Assembly: GCF_019263745.1 (NCBI RefSeq)
Contig: NZ_CP077107.1
Span: 868,001-932,000, forward strand
DNA: 64,000 nt
Source: Methanospirillum hungatei
Lineage (GTDB): Archaea > Halobacteriota > Methanomicrobia > Methanomicrobiales > Methanospirillaceae
Reading direction: 5' to 3'
In this document: positions 27,019 to 37,145 of the stretch, one piece after another
How the letters are laid out: each line of letters begins with the position of its first letter
Position numbering within the stretch: position 1 is the stretch's first letter
The notes under the pieces: generated by a model
Seen by the model: the letters and a program-made list of their open reading frames with translations, nothing else
The model's database searches: none
Told to the model about the DNA's origin: nothing
Translations under genes and position numbers: made by a program

Positions 27019-29751
27019 TTAAATAGGATTTGAACCATCATTTCTATAGAGCATTATTTGATTTGAATACGTATCCTTATTATATTCATTTTCTACAGTT
27101 AATTTTGCATAATAATTACCTAACTGTGAATATTTGTGATCGTAAACATTCCAATTTTGAACAAAATTTTGAATATTACCATCACCAAACTCTAAAGTCC
27201 AATTTGAGATTTTTCCTTGAGACGTATCAGTAAACCTAACAGTTCTATTTCCAATATTTGTCCATTTGAAACCCGCTGTTACAAGAGGGTTATCTATATT
27301 TAACTTTAGGGTTATAGAATTTGATCCCAGCCGGTTCCCTGCAGTCAATGTGACATCATAACTTCCATAATCATTATACAAATGTGTTGGACTTTGAGTT
27401 GAAGAACCAGTTCCATCTCCAAATGACCATTGCCATGAGCTTATATCACCTAATGATAAATCATTAAATTGAACCTGGAGAGGATTTACACTGTTTAAAT
27501 TATACTCAAAATTGGCTACAGGTGAATTCATTGGCGGTACAGGAACTACTCTTGATGTCCAATTTGATTTCGCATATTGATCAGTTACTGTCAAATTCAC
27601 TGCATATTTTCCAACTGAAGGGAAGGTATGTTGTGGTGACTTTTCAGTGGACATAGAATTATTACCAAATGACCATAAGTAAGTCAACGGGGTAGATCCG
27701 TAACTTTGATCTATAAACCTAATTGTTAAAGGTTCATTATCTAATTTTGCATAGGTAAAATCTGCAACTGGATCATAAAATTGTGGGGAAATCTCTTTTA
27801 CAATAATATAATTATATTTTCTTAAAGGATTCTTTTCTTTACCATCAGTGCCTGTTCCATTCACCGTAAACGTTACATCAAAGATTCCAGTTTTATTATA
27901 AACGTGGTTCGGATTTCTTTCATTTGAGGTTGTACCATCCCCAAAATCCCATAGAAAACCTGTTCCATTAAATGTGGAATTGTCAAAGAACTGAACAGTT
28001 AATGGAACATTTCCTTCCAATTGATTTGCAGTAAAACTCACAGAATCCTGTTTGCAGCGAATAGGTTCAAGGAAGAAGGAAGTAGTAATAAACCTATCTT
28101 CTACCCAACTTTGACTTAACTCTGAGACGAGAGCATCCATAGCTTTCTTTCCAGCATAGGCACCAGGGCCTTCAATAGGGAAAGCACGTGACCAATATAT
28201 AGGATCTGCTTTTACAACAAAAAGACTGTCTTTTGTGATATTTTTCGGCAATATAACACTTGATTCAATATTTTTAATTCTCCAGTATTCAGTAGAATTT
28301 TCAACAGTAATATCAAATCTTTGTCTTGTGATATTAGTTTGCCCCGGTAATTGGACCAACAAATAATATTCACCATTATCTAAATCACAGAGGTTTAAAT
28401 CATTTGGTTTTAATAAGTACTCATAAATGTCCAATTGGAAAGAGCCATCTTTGTCAAGGAATGTTTTGAAACTATCGTTAAAAAGATAATTTCGGTCATA
28501 TATTTGGTTATTACCAAACATCCATATTTGCATGGGTGTTCTCGAATCACCAAATATTCCGCTCATATTAATATTAACTAATGAAGAAGTATATCCACAT
28601 GGATAACCAGGACAGCAACAGGGTTCTATTTTCCCAATTCGATTAATCTCAGCAGGCAAATCAGTAATTATAATATCTTTTTTCTGGATTATTGCCCCAC
28701 ATACAGAACAATCCTGTAATGCACATAATCCTTTTTCAATAGACTTGCATGGTGATCCACATTCAGAAGGGCGATTATAGAATTCTTTGAGGATCTCTTC
28801 AGGATTCACTGAAGAGGCATAAATGGTGTACTTACCCTGACTTATTACAGTATTTGGAATATCCCAATCATAATCCCAATTCTGCTTAAATACCTCAACT
28901 TTAGTAGGTTCATTAGATTTCATTGGTAGAGATAAAACATCCAATTTAGATCCACATTTTGGAAGTCCTTCTCCCATTAACCATAGATAAGTGGCATTGC
29001 TATCAGTATTTGTACCATTCAAGTGAACTCTTTGACCTCTCGAAACCTCCTGAATTTCTTCTATCTCCTGTGGATCTTGATGAAATTTATAATAATTCAA
29101 AAGTCTCAAACTTAATTCACCTGGAGAAATTTGAACCTTATAATCAGAGTAATCAATTTTTGGTTTAGCCGACGTTAGGGATTGTGCACTAGATTTTTGA
29201 ATATGGAATTTATATTCACCAGTCTTCACAGTAGGATAATAGTCTCCATAATTTAATCCAATAGTTAAAGGATACATCCAATTCCCAGGAGTCGGTTCAT
29301 ACCATTTATTTGGATCCAATTCAGTCATATAATGAGTTCCACCCCATGGAACAATCCAGCAAGTACTATTGGACGGATATGTTATTCCATTTGGAACTAT
29401 CTCCCAAAATTGTTCATTTTTATCCTGCACTGGTATATAATACGCATTCCAAGAATTTAATGAAAAATTAGTGTACGAATTTTGAACTATAAATGGAGGT
29501 CTATCACCGATATCTCCCGTCATTACTTGAGGGCTGATAACAAGTCCAAAATAATAAGGTTCTGTTGGCTGCGAAGTTTCATTAATTTTAATTTCAAACG
29601 ATTCATTTCCCCTTAAAACAGAAGAAGGACCATTTATCGAAATTTCAGCTGATACAACCATTGTTAATAGAGCGAGAAAAATTCCGATAAATATTAAAAA
29701 ATTTACCCCATCCTTAATTTTCAACCCATCAAATACCATTTTTTTCACCAT
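27019..29751 (-). CDS. Large secreted PKD surface protein lacking the DUF3821 region
   Basis: 910 residues. Two starts are plausible: ATG 29751 (GGGGGAT immediately upstream) and ATG 29739 (GGTGA upstream, shorter basic region before the hydrophobic stretch). After the signal peptide (ending near VSAEI) it begins directly with the RPP domain, in which the Cys seen in relatives is Gly (GDIGDRPPF). Then come the 'GTNTDSN' domain with CGSKL, Cys cluster SPCKSIEKGLC...DCSVCG, CCCPGYPCG, a 'MFGNNQIYDRNY' module, 'IEGPGAYAG' module and four PKD domains (WDFGDG, WSFGNN, WSFGDG, LEFGDG). The coding sequence is clearly more AT-rich than the operon at 12-22 kb. Presumably an envelope protein. Confidence 0.8.
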   Translation of the reverse strand: MVKKMVFDGLKIKDGVNFLIFIGIFLALLTMVVSAEISINGPSSVLRGNESFEIKINETSQPTEPYYFGLVISPQVMTGDIGDRPPFIVQNSYTNFSLNSWNAYYIPVQDKNEQFWEIVPNGITYPSNSTCWIVPWGGTHYMTELDPNKWYEPTPGNWMYPLTIGLNYGDYYPTVKTGEYKFHIQKSSAQSLTSAKPKIDYSDYKVQISPGELSLRLLNYYKFHQDPQEIEEIQEVSRGQRVHLNGTNTDSNATYLWLMGEGLPKCGSKLDVLSLPMKSNEPTKVEVFKQNWDYDWDIPNTVISQGKYTIYASSVNPEEILKEFYNRPSECGSPCKSIEKGLCALQDCSVCGAIIQKKDIIITDLPAEINRIGKIEPCCCPGYPCGYTSSLVNINMSGIFGDSRTPMQIWMFGNNQIYDRNYLFNDSFKTFLDKDGSFQLDIYEYLLKPNDLNLCDLDNGEYYLLVQLPGQTNITRQRFDITVENSTEYWRIKNIESSVILPKNITKDSLFVVKADPIYWSRAFPIEGPGAYAGKKAMDALVSELSQSWVEDRFITTSFFLEPIRCKQDSVSFTANQLEGNVPLTVQFFDNSTFNGTGFLWDFGDGTTSNERNPNHVYNKTGIFDVTFTVNGTGTDGKEKNPLRKYNYIIVKEISPQFYDPVADFTYAKLDNEPLTIRFIDQSYGSTPLTYLWSFGNNSMSTEKSPQHTFPSVGKYAVNLTVTDQYAKSNWTSRVVPVPPMNSPVANFEYNLNSVNPLQVQFNDLSLGDISSWQWSFGDGTGSSTQSPTHLYNDYGSYDVTLTAGNRLGSNSITLKLNIDNPLVTAGFKWTNIGNRTVRFTDTSQGKISNWTLEFGDGNIQNFVQNWNVYDHKYSQLGNYYAKLTVENEYNKDTYSNQIMLYRNDGSNPI

Positions 29752-29856
29752 ATCCCCCTTAATTGATTAAGCATACTCCTTGTTTCAATAATTATCTCTA
29801 GTTCACCTATAATGAACCACTATCCATTGACAATAGTATTTGCTATATAATGAATA

Positions 29857-29872
29857 TTATATAAATATATCT
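29857..29872 (-). promoter_or_regulatory. TATA promoter of the 910-residue PKD protein gene
   Basis: Minus strand contains GATATATTTATATA, sharing the ATATTTATAT core with three other promoters of this island. It lies about 107 bases before the ATG at 29751, so a leader of roughly 80 bases is expected. Confidence 0.5.
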
Positions 29873-29918
29873 ATATTCATTCAATTCACAAAAAAAATTA
29901 TCAATTAATTAATTATCA

Positions 29919-32231
29919 CTAAACATTTACTACATAAGTATACGTTCCACTGCAATATCCATTTGAGACTACCAACTTAACATTGAAAGATCCACTTGTG
30001 GAAAATAAATGGATAGGATTTTGATTCGTAGAAAATGTGCCATCTCCAAAATCCCAATTCCATTCATTGATACCTACCCCTTTTGATCGATCAAAAAATT
30101 GAATTTGCCTTCCTTTCTGATTATTAATATAATGATAATTAAACAGCGCATCGATTTTTGAAGAGATTGCAGTAATATATTCATTTTTGGTAATTTTTGA
30201 TGCATCTGAAGTCTGATTATAAACCTTCAAAGTCACATTATAAACACCCGGTTGAGTAAAAGTATGATTTGGGCTTTGATCATATGATTCAGTGTTATCT
30301 CCAAAATCCCATTTCCATCCAATGGGTTTCCCTGTAGACTCATCAATGAAATGTACTTCTAATGGAGCAATCCCACGGGTTATTAGTGCGTTAAAATTTG
30401 CTACTAATAGTCCATAACGAAGATTCGGATCTAAAACTTTGACATCTACACCACCTATAGTATTTCCACTAACTCCCCATTCATCAGTTACCGTAAGATT
30501 CACGGTATAACTACCCGGAGTGACATATTCCCAAACAGGATTCTTTAAGATCGATGTATTACCATCACCAAATTCCCACAAATACCTAAACGAACAATTT
30601 CTATGACAAGTCTGATCAATGAAAGATACTTTTAAAGGTGCATATCCTTCAATTGGTGCCATACTGAATGAAACATTAGGTATTGGATAATCTGTAACGC
30701 GAATTATATCGGTCTGGTTAATAATATCATTCCCATTTTGCGCACGGATCATCAATGTAACATCATACACGCCAGGATTATTATAAACATGGATCGGATT
30801 CTGCTCATATACTTTCGGAGTATTATCTCCAAAATACCATTCATATCGGAACGGTTCTCTTCCTTCAGACTGGTCAATAAATGAGACATTAAGTGGTGCC
30901 TGACCATCACGTGGATATGCTGTAAATCGTGCACGGGGAGGGTTTTGCGCAAATATGGTTACATTTTGCGTATTTGATGCTGCGAATACATCACCATCAG
31001 AAAAAACACGATGGCTAATCGTATAATTTTTGGTTATTGTTGGATCAATAATTGCAGGATTATATGTATAAACATATGATGGCGTATCTGTAGTAATAAC
31101 AGTCCCATTCCCAAAATTCCACTCATATAATGGAGTATCATTCAACCCGGTTGCCTGTGAAATCACCGTAACATTGAATGGAATTTCTCCCCGCGTTGGG
31201 CTTACAGCAAAATCTACTGATGGAGATAATACCTGAATTGGGCCAATGGTTGTGCTCGCTCTTGAGAAACCGTCAGAAATTTCAAAACTTACATAATAGG
31301 TTCCAGGTTTGATATATTCATGGACTGGATTCTGATCTGATGATGTATGTGGTGTTTCCGGATCTACTTCTTCAACATCAAAATCCCAATTCCATATCAA
31401 ATTATCCCGCACAGGAAGATAATACATAGAGAGATCGATAAAACTAACATTCAATGGAACGGTTCCACGCATTGGGACAGCAACAATATTCGGAACGAGT
31501 CCTACATCATCAGGGGGTATTCCCACATGCCCAAGAATAGAAGCCAGATTTCCTTTGTTATCCTTCACAGTTAAATTTACAGAATATTGGGATGACCCGC
31601 TCAAACTAACCGTAAAATTATTACGAGCAGATGCATTTTTGGAAACACCAGAGTCATTTGTTGTCTGCCACCACCAATTCACCGTTTCATTCATCGGAAA
31701 ACCAAATACAGCAGAAGTATCATTGAAAGTTAGAGTCCCTTTGGGATATTCTGCCGAAACATTCCTATAATCTGCTTTCACCGAATAGCTCGGTCTGATA
31801 TGAGAGTAATTATCGACAACATAGTATTCTTTCTTAACTGGTGGCTGTAATCCTGTATCATTATCAACAATGAGATCTACCGTGAGATCAGCCGCACCTG
31901 TAAATGGTCCAAACACAGGATTCTTTTTTGAAGATGTAGTCGGGCCGGAAATCGAGCCAGATGGATTCACATCAACATTCCATGTATAACCAGTAATATT
32001 ATCTGATACTACTGTTGTGGTATCAAACAGATACAAATAATCCCCTTTTGCTAAGGTATTATTATCACCAACAAGAGTCATATTAGCCTGATTCATCCCA
32101 TAAAATGATGGATTTAACACAGCCAATCCAGGGACAGTAATCATCAAAAGTGAAAGAAACACCCCAAATATGAAAATTTTTCTTAGAAAATATGTCTTAA
32201 GAAACGAATTTCCCTTATCCTTTTCTAACAT
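29919..32231 (-). CDS. Secreted multi-PKD protein
   Basis: 770 residues; GAGGTG lies about ten bases before the ATG. A long basic N-region precedes the hydrophobic signal (residues ~16-38). The rest is a string of PKD or PKD-like beta domains: two divergent ones (~40-245), one with WNWDFDVEE at the turn (~248-340), one with WNFGNG (~342-440), then clear ones with WYFGDN (~445-530), WEFGDG (~535-620), WDFGDN (~630-710) and WDFGDG (~712-770). It ends on the last strand of the final PKD domain, with no anchor. Few Cys, unlike its right-hand neighbours. Likely an extracellular spacer, adhesion or matrix protein; partner unknown. Confidence 0.8.
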   Translation of the reverse strand: MLEKDKGNSFLKTYFLRKIFIFGVFLSLLMITVPGLAVLNPSFYGMNQANMTLVGDNNTLAKGDYLYLFDTTTVVSDNITGYTWNVDVNPSGSISGPTTSSKKNPVFGPFTGAADLTVDLIVDNDTGLQPPVKKEYYVVDNYSHIRPSYSVKADYRNVSAEYPKGTLTFNDTSAVFGFPMNETVNWWWQTTNDSGVSKNASARNNFTVSLSGSSQYSVNLTVKDNKGNLASILGHVGIPPDDVGLVPNIVAVPMRGTVPLNVSFIDLSMYYLPVRDNLIWNWDFDVEEVDPETPHTSSDQNPVHEYIKPGTYYVSFEISDGFSRASTTIGPIQVLSPSVDFAVSPTRGEIPFNVTVISQATGLNDTPLYEWNFGNGTVITTDTPSYVYTYNPAIIDPTITKNYTISHRVFSDGDVFAASNTQNVTIFAQNPPRARFTAYPRDGQAPLNVSFIDQSEGREPFRYEWYFGDNTPKVYEQNPIHVYNNPGVYDVTLMIRAQNGNDIINQTDIIRVTDYPIPNVSFSMAPIEGYAPLKVSFIDQTCHRNCSFRYLWEFGDGNTSILKNPVWEYVTPGSYTVNLTVTDEWGVSGNTIGGVDVKVLDPNLRYGLLVANFNALITRGIAPLEVHFIDESTGKPIGWKWDFGDNTESYDQSPNHTFTQPGVYNVTLKVYNQTSDASKITKNEYITAISSKIDALFNYHYINNQKGRQIQFFDRSKGVGINEWNWDFGDGTFSTNQNPIHLFSTSGSFNVKLVVSNGYCSGTYTYVVNV

Positions 32232-32702
32232 AATAACCCCACCTCAATATTGTACCAATCCTTTGATCAGGATAATAATAGTAATTATTGGATCTGTTAT
32301 ATAGATTACGGGATATATAGGAAATTGCATAAAGATAATTATTGTAAAAATGCAATAAAAATTACATAATCAGAAAAGAACTTTAATATTTTTTTTATTA
32401 TTAAAAAAAAAGATTCCTCTCTATTATTTTTATAATCAATAGTGATCCGTCATTATTATTGAACATAATTATCTCAATTGAGATTTAAAACAGAAAGATC
32501 TAAAGAATCATACTATGCGCCCATATAATCGATAAATGAAAACCATTTATTAACCAAAACGAGTAATGACTTTTAAAATCGTTAATTTTACGAATAATAC
32601 AAAACAGATCGTTTTTTTAAAAAAGGCATATTTATATTAACTGATCTTATGTCAATGATACTATAAGAAAAAAAATCAATAAAATTCTTGGATTTAAAAA
32701 AA
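32232..32702. other. AT-rich intergenic region
   Basis: No gene seen. It contains the upstream region of the 770-residue PKD gene, a perfect 14-base palindrome ATCTCAATTGAGAT at 32471-32484, and on the plus strand CATATTTATATT at 32627-32638, which resembles the island's promoter core but points away from any annotated start. The right end flanks the 3' end of the propeller gene. Confidence 0.45.
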
Positions 32703-34661
32703 TCAGATTGCATGAATACAATCTGTGCATACTGCATACCCAGTAGTATGACCATTATCCTCCCTCAGAGAGATGGTATATAGACCAGGGATTTTATATT
32801 CATGGTTTGGATTTTGCTCATTAGACGTTTCACCATCGCCAAACTGCCAATACCAGGAAGTTGGGTTACCAACAGAGAGATCATAAAACTGAACAGGGAG
32901 TGGGCAATTTCCGGATTCCGGGGTAAAATTAAACATCACATGAACCTGCCCAGGGATAGGACTTCCATTTGTACTTATGGTGTGATTTTTTTCTATTGAT
33001 GAAAAGGTATAGTTTAATAGCGGCCCTTGTGAAGTTCCATTAACTATCACATCATCAAGTATTGCACCTGGTTTTGCCTGAGTCAAATAATTCGCATCTG
33101 AATATTCAATATACGATTGATTTCCATATGGATGAACTAGCGACCATTCATCTGATGAAGATTCTATCGTATGGAGAGGAGTTACCATTACTACCCAGAA
33201 ATCTTCCCACCCATGATTTCCGGAAACATCACCATCATTGGAAAGGGAATCTCCTGCAATCAGATATCTTCCATCTGGTAAAGGTGTTAAACCATATGCA
33301 TCATCATAATCAGAACCTCCCAGACAATCCTGCCAGATAACATCACCAGTACTATCAAGTTTAACAATCCAGTAATCAGTTTCACCATGATTTCCGGAGA
33401 CATCACCATCAGTCGAAAACGAGTACCCGGCCACCATGTATCCCCCATCAGAAGTCTGAATGACAGAATATGATTGATCATCATCTGAACCTCCAAGACT
33501 CTTCTCCCAGAGCAAATTGCCGGAAATATCAAGTTTAATCACCCAGTAATCACTGTAGCCTTGATTTACGGAGACATTTCCATCATTTGAATACGAATAT
33601 CCGGCAACAAGATACCCACCGTCTGATGTTTCAATTACAGAATGTGCATAATCAAAATCTGAACCACCAAAACACTTCTGCCAGACAAGATTACCAGCGA
33701 TATCGGTTTTAACTACCCAGTAATCACTGTTTCCATGATTTCCGGAGACATTTCCATCATTTGAATACGTATATCCGGCAACAAGATACCCACCGTCTGA
33801 TGTCTCAAGGCCCGAATATGCATGGTCATAATCTGAACCCCCGAAACATTTTTGCCAGAGTAAATTGCCGGAAATATCAATTTTAACTATCCAGAAATCA
33901 CTGTCTCCATGATTACCTGAAACATCGCCATCGTCTGACCAGGTATATCCCGCAAGCAGATAACCGCCGTCAGAGGTTTCAATTACAGAGCGTGAACTTT
34001 CATCATCTGTTCCTCCCAGGCATTTCTGCCAGATAATATTCCCAGATGAATCAGTTTTCAAAGCCCACATGTCGGACCAGCCATGGTTACCAGAAACATC
34101 GCCATCATTTGAATCAGCAAATCCGGTAATCAGATATCCACCATCAGATGTCTGGATGGTGGAACGTGCACTATCAAAATCCGAGCCACCAAAGCATTTT
34201 TGCCACAATAGTATTCCCGAAGGGTTCAGTTTTACAATCCATGCATCGTCCCATCCATGATTCCCATTGACATCACCATCCGTTGAATATGTGTACCCCC
34301 CAATGAGATACCCATTATCAGCAGTCTGAAGAACTGACCAGACCCCATCAGTATCTGTTCCACCCAATGACCTCTGCCAGGTGCGTTCAACAACCGGGAT
34401 ACCTGCTGCAGAGAATATATCAGGATTTATTTGTTGATTCCTCAATTTTGAAAAATTATAACTCATTTCGGGGTGGAACCTCTCCCGGGAGAGGTTACCA
34501 TCTCTTTCTTCAAAAAAGAGTAAATTTTTGCCTCCTGAATCGAACATCCTGCTCTCCAGGGGGAGTTGTTCTTCAGCCATTACCGGAATGAACCCTCCAA
34601 GAAGAAGAACAAAACCCACACAGGTTATTATTTTGAAAAGTCCTGAATGTACCCCATCCAT
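32703..34661 (-). CDS. Secreted seven-repeat (propeller-like) protein with C-terminal PKD
   Basis: 652 residues. Signal peptide about residues 8-29 (ends VMAEE), a ~65-residue variable region, then seven consecutive repeats of ~58 residues (98-503) of the form LGGSDxDxAxSxIxTSDGG-Y-x-G-S-DGDVSGNHG-DYWVVKLD-G-W. The last repeat runs into a shared module (TIESSSDEWS, YGNQSYIE, NYTFSSIEKNHTIS), followed by one PKD domain (YWQFGDGETS) at the C-terminus. Seven four-stranded repeats fit a closed seven-bladed beta-propeller; that is inference. The acidic DGDVSGNHG turn could bind Ca2+. Paralogous with the genes at 36887-38875 and 38972-41032. Surface location and ligand are unproven. Confidence 0.82.
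   Translation of the reverse strand: MDGVHSGLFKIITCVGFVLLLGGFIPVMAEEQLPLESRMFDSGGKNLLFFEERDGNLSRERFHPEMSYNFSKLRNQQINPDIFSAAGIPVVERTWQRSLGGTDTDGVWSVLQTADNGYLIGGYTYSTDGDVNGNHGWDDAWIVKLNPSGILLWQKCFGGSDFDSARSTIQTSDGGYLITGFADSNDGDVSGNHGWSDMWALKTDSSGNIIWQKCLGGTDDESSRSVIETSDGGYLLAGYTWSDDGDVSGNHGDSDFWIVKIDISGNLLWQKCFGGSDYDHAYSGLETSDGGYLVAGYTYSNDGNVSGNHGNSDYWVVKTDIAGNLVWQKCFGGSDFDYAHSVIETSDGGYLVAGYSYSNDGNVSVNQGYSDYWVIKLDISGNLLWEKSLGGSDDDQSYSVIQTSDGGYMVAGYSFSTDGDVSGNHGETDYWIVKLDSTGDVIWQDCLGGSDYDDAYGLTPLPDGRYLIAGDSLSNDGDVSGNHGWEDFWVVMVTPLHTIESSSDEWSLVHPYGNQSYIEYSDANYLTQAKPGAILDDVIVNGTSQGPLLNYTFSSIEKNHTISTNGSPIPGQVHVMFNFTPESGNCPLPVQFYDLSVGNPTSWYWQFGDGETSNEQNPNHEYKIPGLYTISLREDNGHTTGYAVCTDCIHAI
32958..33342 (-). 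repeat. Near-identical segment shared with 37146-37526 (duplication or conversion tract)
   Basis: About 385 bases encoding the seventh repeat and the following NHTIS module align with 37146-37526 with few differences, including silent sites. The surrounding repeats are much less alike at the DNA level, so this part was copied or homogenised recently. Confidence 0.7.
33153..34370 (-). repeat. Seven tandem ~174-base coding repeats
   Basis: Each unit encodes one ~58-residue blade. The most constant DNA is the complement of the DGDVSGNHG turn, read on the plus strand as CCATGATTTCCGGAAACATC or close variants, recurring about every 174 bases. Confidence 0.75.
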
Positions 34662-34826
34662 ACTTTTTCTTCTATGTATTACATTATTATATTATCTATC
34701 ACATATCAGAATATCAATCTCTGAACAAATTATTACGGAGAAAAATGGTTTTTTTAATATTATGGACAAGATTCTAAAATCAATATGAGTGAAAATTTTA
34801 CACATCCAATTCTATGCATCATATTC

Positions 34827-36890
34827 CTATTGAACTGTAATACAATTATTACAGACTGAATACCCTCCGGTTCCATCATTATATACACGGAGTGAGACCG
34901 TAAACGTTCCCGGATTGGTATACTGGTGAACCGGATCCTTTTCAGTCGAACTCTCCCCGTCGCCAAACTGCCAGTACCAGGAGGTTGGATCCCCAACAGA
35001 TAAATCAATAAACTGTACTTTCTGGGGAGGATTACCATTCTTTGGAAACATATCAAATCGTGTATGAATTTGTCCCGGAATTGGACTTCCAATTGTCTGA
35101 ATCTCATGATTACCGTCAACATCAAAAAATGTCCAATTTAAAATCGGACCTTTCCAATCATGATCTACGGTAATATTTTCCAATTCGGCACCAGGTTTTG
35201 CAAAATTTAAGAATGATGCGTTTGAAAAACGAGGTGCTAATACTTCACCTGATGGTGAAGGATATGTCCAGGCATCACCCGAAGCAGATATGTCATAGAG
35301 GCTCCGGACAAGAGGAGCAATATCATAAACACCGGAGTTAGGAATTAATTCATACGAAGTCGACGAATATCCCTCTTTTATAGGTTCCTGCAAGTCAGAC
35401 CAGCCACTTCTCGTCAAGTTACTCCAGTAATTTCCAGCAATATTCGGTCCATTAATAATGTTCAATCCCGGTTCTGGCCCTTTGGGATTTGTCCAACCAT
35501 AATATGATAACGTCCCGGAGCCTCCAATATTCACTAAATTACCGAGATAATTATCATAAATAAAGCCCGAACCCTCATCCCATCCACCTGAATCAATAAA
35601 AATGCCGCAATCACCAGAAGACAGGATCTGATTTTGATTCACATGAATATTCACACTATTATCCGGAAGATAAATACCAATCCAATTATCATCAATGAAA
35701 TTTTTTGAAATGTTTGAATTACCCCATCCATTAATTCCACAATCACCATTATGGGTAATAGTATTATTGTGAATTTCTGATGAACGGAGTGTGAATATAC
35801 CAGAATATAGATTATTACTAACAGAATTATTAATAATAGTCACAAAATTCGAAAGATCTATGCCTATCCCCTGGTTTTCAAATACATTATTATCTCTGAC
35901 ATCCGCATTATTTCCTGCAATTAAACCGCCATATTGATTATTGTATATGGTACAATTTTTTACACTGACCATATTGCCTAACCAGATACCATATTTCTGA
36001 TTACCTGAAACAACATTATCTGCAAGAGTAGTTGTATGGCCGGTAAAAATTCCTGAACCTTTATTATTTAAGACAGTATTACCATGAATCGTCGAAAATC
36101 TCCCCGTTGATATGCCATCATTACCATTTGATTCAACTAAATTAGAGAAAAAATCCACATAGTTTGTTGCTTTAATTCCATACCTGATATTATGAGAGAT
36201 AATATTATCAGAAACCGTTGCATTATTCCATACTAAAACGCCATCTCTTCCATTTCCGAAAATTTCATTTCCTGTTATTTCAACAAAATCCTGACTATTA
36301 ATCCCGTTTCGTCCATTATCTGCAATCAGGTTATCAGAAAAGATGTGATAAATACTTGTTGTGTTGATTCCAGAATATGTATTTCCTTTGATAATATTGT
36401 TAGATATTGTATTATTATTCCCCTTTACATAAACTCCATTGCCGGAATTGAAGCTGACATTATTTTTTATAACATCACAATAATTACCATATAATATCAT
36501 TCCGGTTTCAAATCCGGAAATAGAAGTGAAATTTTCCACCCTTGCATAAGCTGCATGTGAGTTGGATATAATACCTGTACCGTCATTTCCGGATAATTCA
36601 GGCTCATTTCCATTCAAATGAATATCCGAGCCATTTATAATTATTGCAGCATCAGAACCGGAATATGCCAGATTATCTGAAAGAACATATGAACCAGCTC
36701 CGGAAATGATAATGTGACCGTTTTCATATGTTCCAGAAAAAATATAATCAGGTCCACTATGACCGGGAATGAGTTCAGTTCCATCTGCCTGAACTACATA
36801 CTCCGGATAGAGTGGTGTAGCACTTCCATTTAAGGAGATAAATGCGAAGAAGCTTATCAACAGCACAATCCATCCCTTTTTTTTTATCAT
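34827..36890 (-). CDS. Secreted NosD-like right-handed beta-helix protein with C-terminal PKD
   Basis: About 687 residues from the ATG at 36890 (MIKKKGW), which has GGTGAATCC upstream and overlaps the preceding stop as ATGA, so translation is coupled to the propeller gene. A signal peptide (~5-24) is followed by a beta-solenoid from about 60 to 430 of ~22-residue NosD/PbH1-type repeats rich in N and G (NTISNNIIKGN, NNSVSNNLYSGI). Then come a linker ending GVYDIAPL, the module also found in the propeller proteins (AKPGAELENITV, NHEIQTIGSPIPGQIH) and one PKD domain (YWQFGDGESS). Such solenoids often bind or cleave polysaccharide; no catalytic residues are evident. Longer in-frame start at 36908 is less likely. 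Confidence 0.8.
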   Translation of the reverse strand: MIKKKGWIVLLISFFAFISLNGSATPLYPEYVVQADGTELIPGHSGPDYIFSGTYENGHIIISGAGSYVLSDNLAYSGSDAAIIINGSDIHLNGNEPELSGNDGTGIISNSHAAYARVENFTSISGFETGMILYGNYCDVIKNNVSFNSGNGVYVKGNNNTISNNIIKGNTYSGINTTSIYHIFSDNLIADNGRNGINSQDFVEITGNEIFGNGRDGVLVWNNATVSDNIISHNIRYGIKATNYVDFFSNLVESNGNDGISTGRFSTIHGNTVLNNKGSGIFTGHTTTLADNVVSGNQKYGIWLGNMVSVKNCTIYNNQYGGLIAGNNADVRDNNVFENQGIGIDLSNFVTIINNSVSNNLYSGIFTLRSSEIHNNTITHNGDCGINGWGNSNISKNFIDDNWIGIYLPDNSVNIHVNQNQILSSGDCGIFIDSGGWDEGSGFIYDNYLGNLVNIGGSGTLSYYGWTNPKGPEPGLNIINGPNIAGNYWSNLTRSGWSDLQEPIKEGYSSTSYELIPNSGVYDIAPLVRSLYDISASGDAWTYPSPSGEVLAPRFSNASFLNFAKPGAELENITVDHDWKGPILNWTFFDVDGNHEIQTIGSPIPGQIHTRFDMFPKNGNPPQKVQFIDLSVGDPTSWYWQFGDGESSTEKDPVHQYTNPGTFTVSLRVYNDGTGGYSVCNNCITVQ

Positions 36891-37145
36891 GGATTCACCG
36901 TTACACACCCATTACAAACAGTATAACCTCCGGTTTTTTCATTAAAGGCACGAAGACTTACAGTATAGGTTCCCGGAACTTTATATTCATGTTCCGGATT
37001 TTGCTTATAAGATATCGAACCATCTCCAAACTGCCACTCCCAGGAAGTAGGGTTTCCCACCGATAAATCAATAAAAATTACATTTAATGGATTCGTCCCG
37101 ATAGGATTAGAAATTTGAAACATAGCATGAATCTGGCCGGGTATG

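Noticed and set aside
32627-32638. Plus-strand CATATTTATATT as a promoter of an antisense RNA
   Set aside because: In AT-rich DNA such matches are common; no downstream conserved structure or start was found.
33153-34370. Regularly spaced near-identical DNA every ~174 bases, at first glance CRISPR-like
   Set aside because: The spacing equals one protein repeat (58 codons), the frame is open throughout and the repeats are degenerate at third positions. It is a coding repeat array, not a CRISPR.
34827-36890. Calling the beta-helix protein NosD (nitrous oxide reductase maturation)
   Set aside because: Only the repeat type matches. No nos genes are nearby and the C-terminal PKD points to a surface role.
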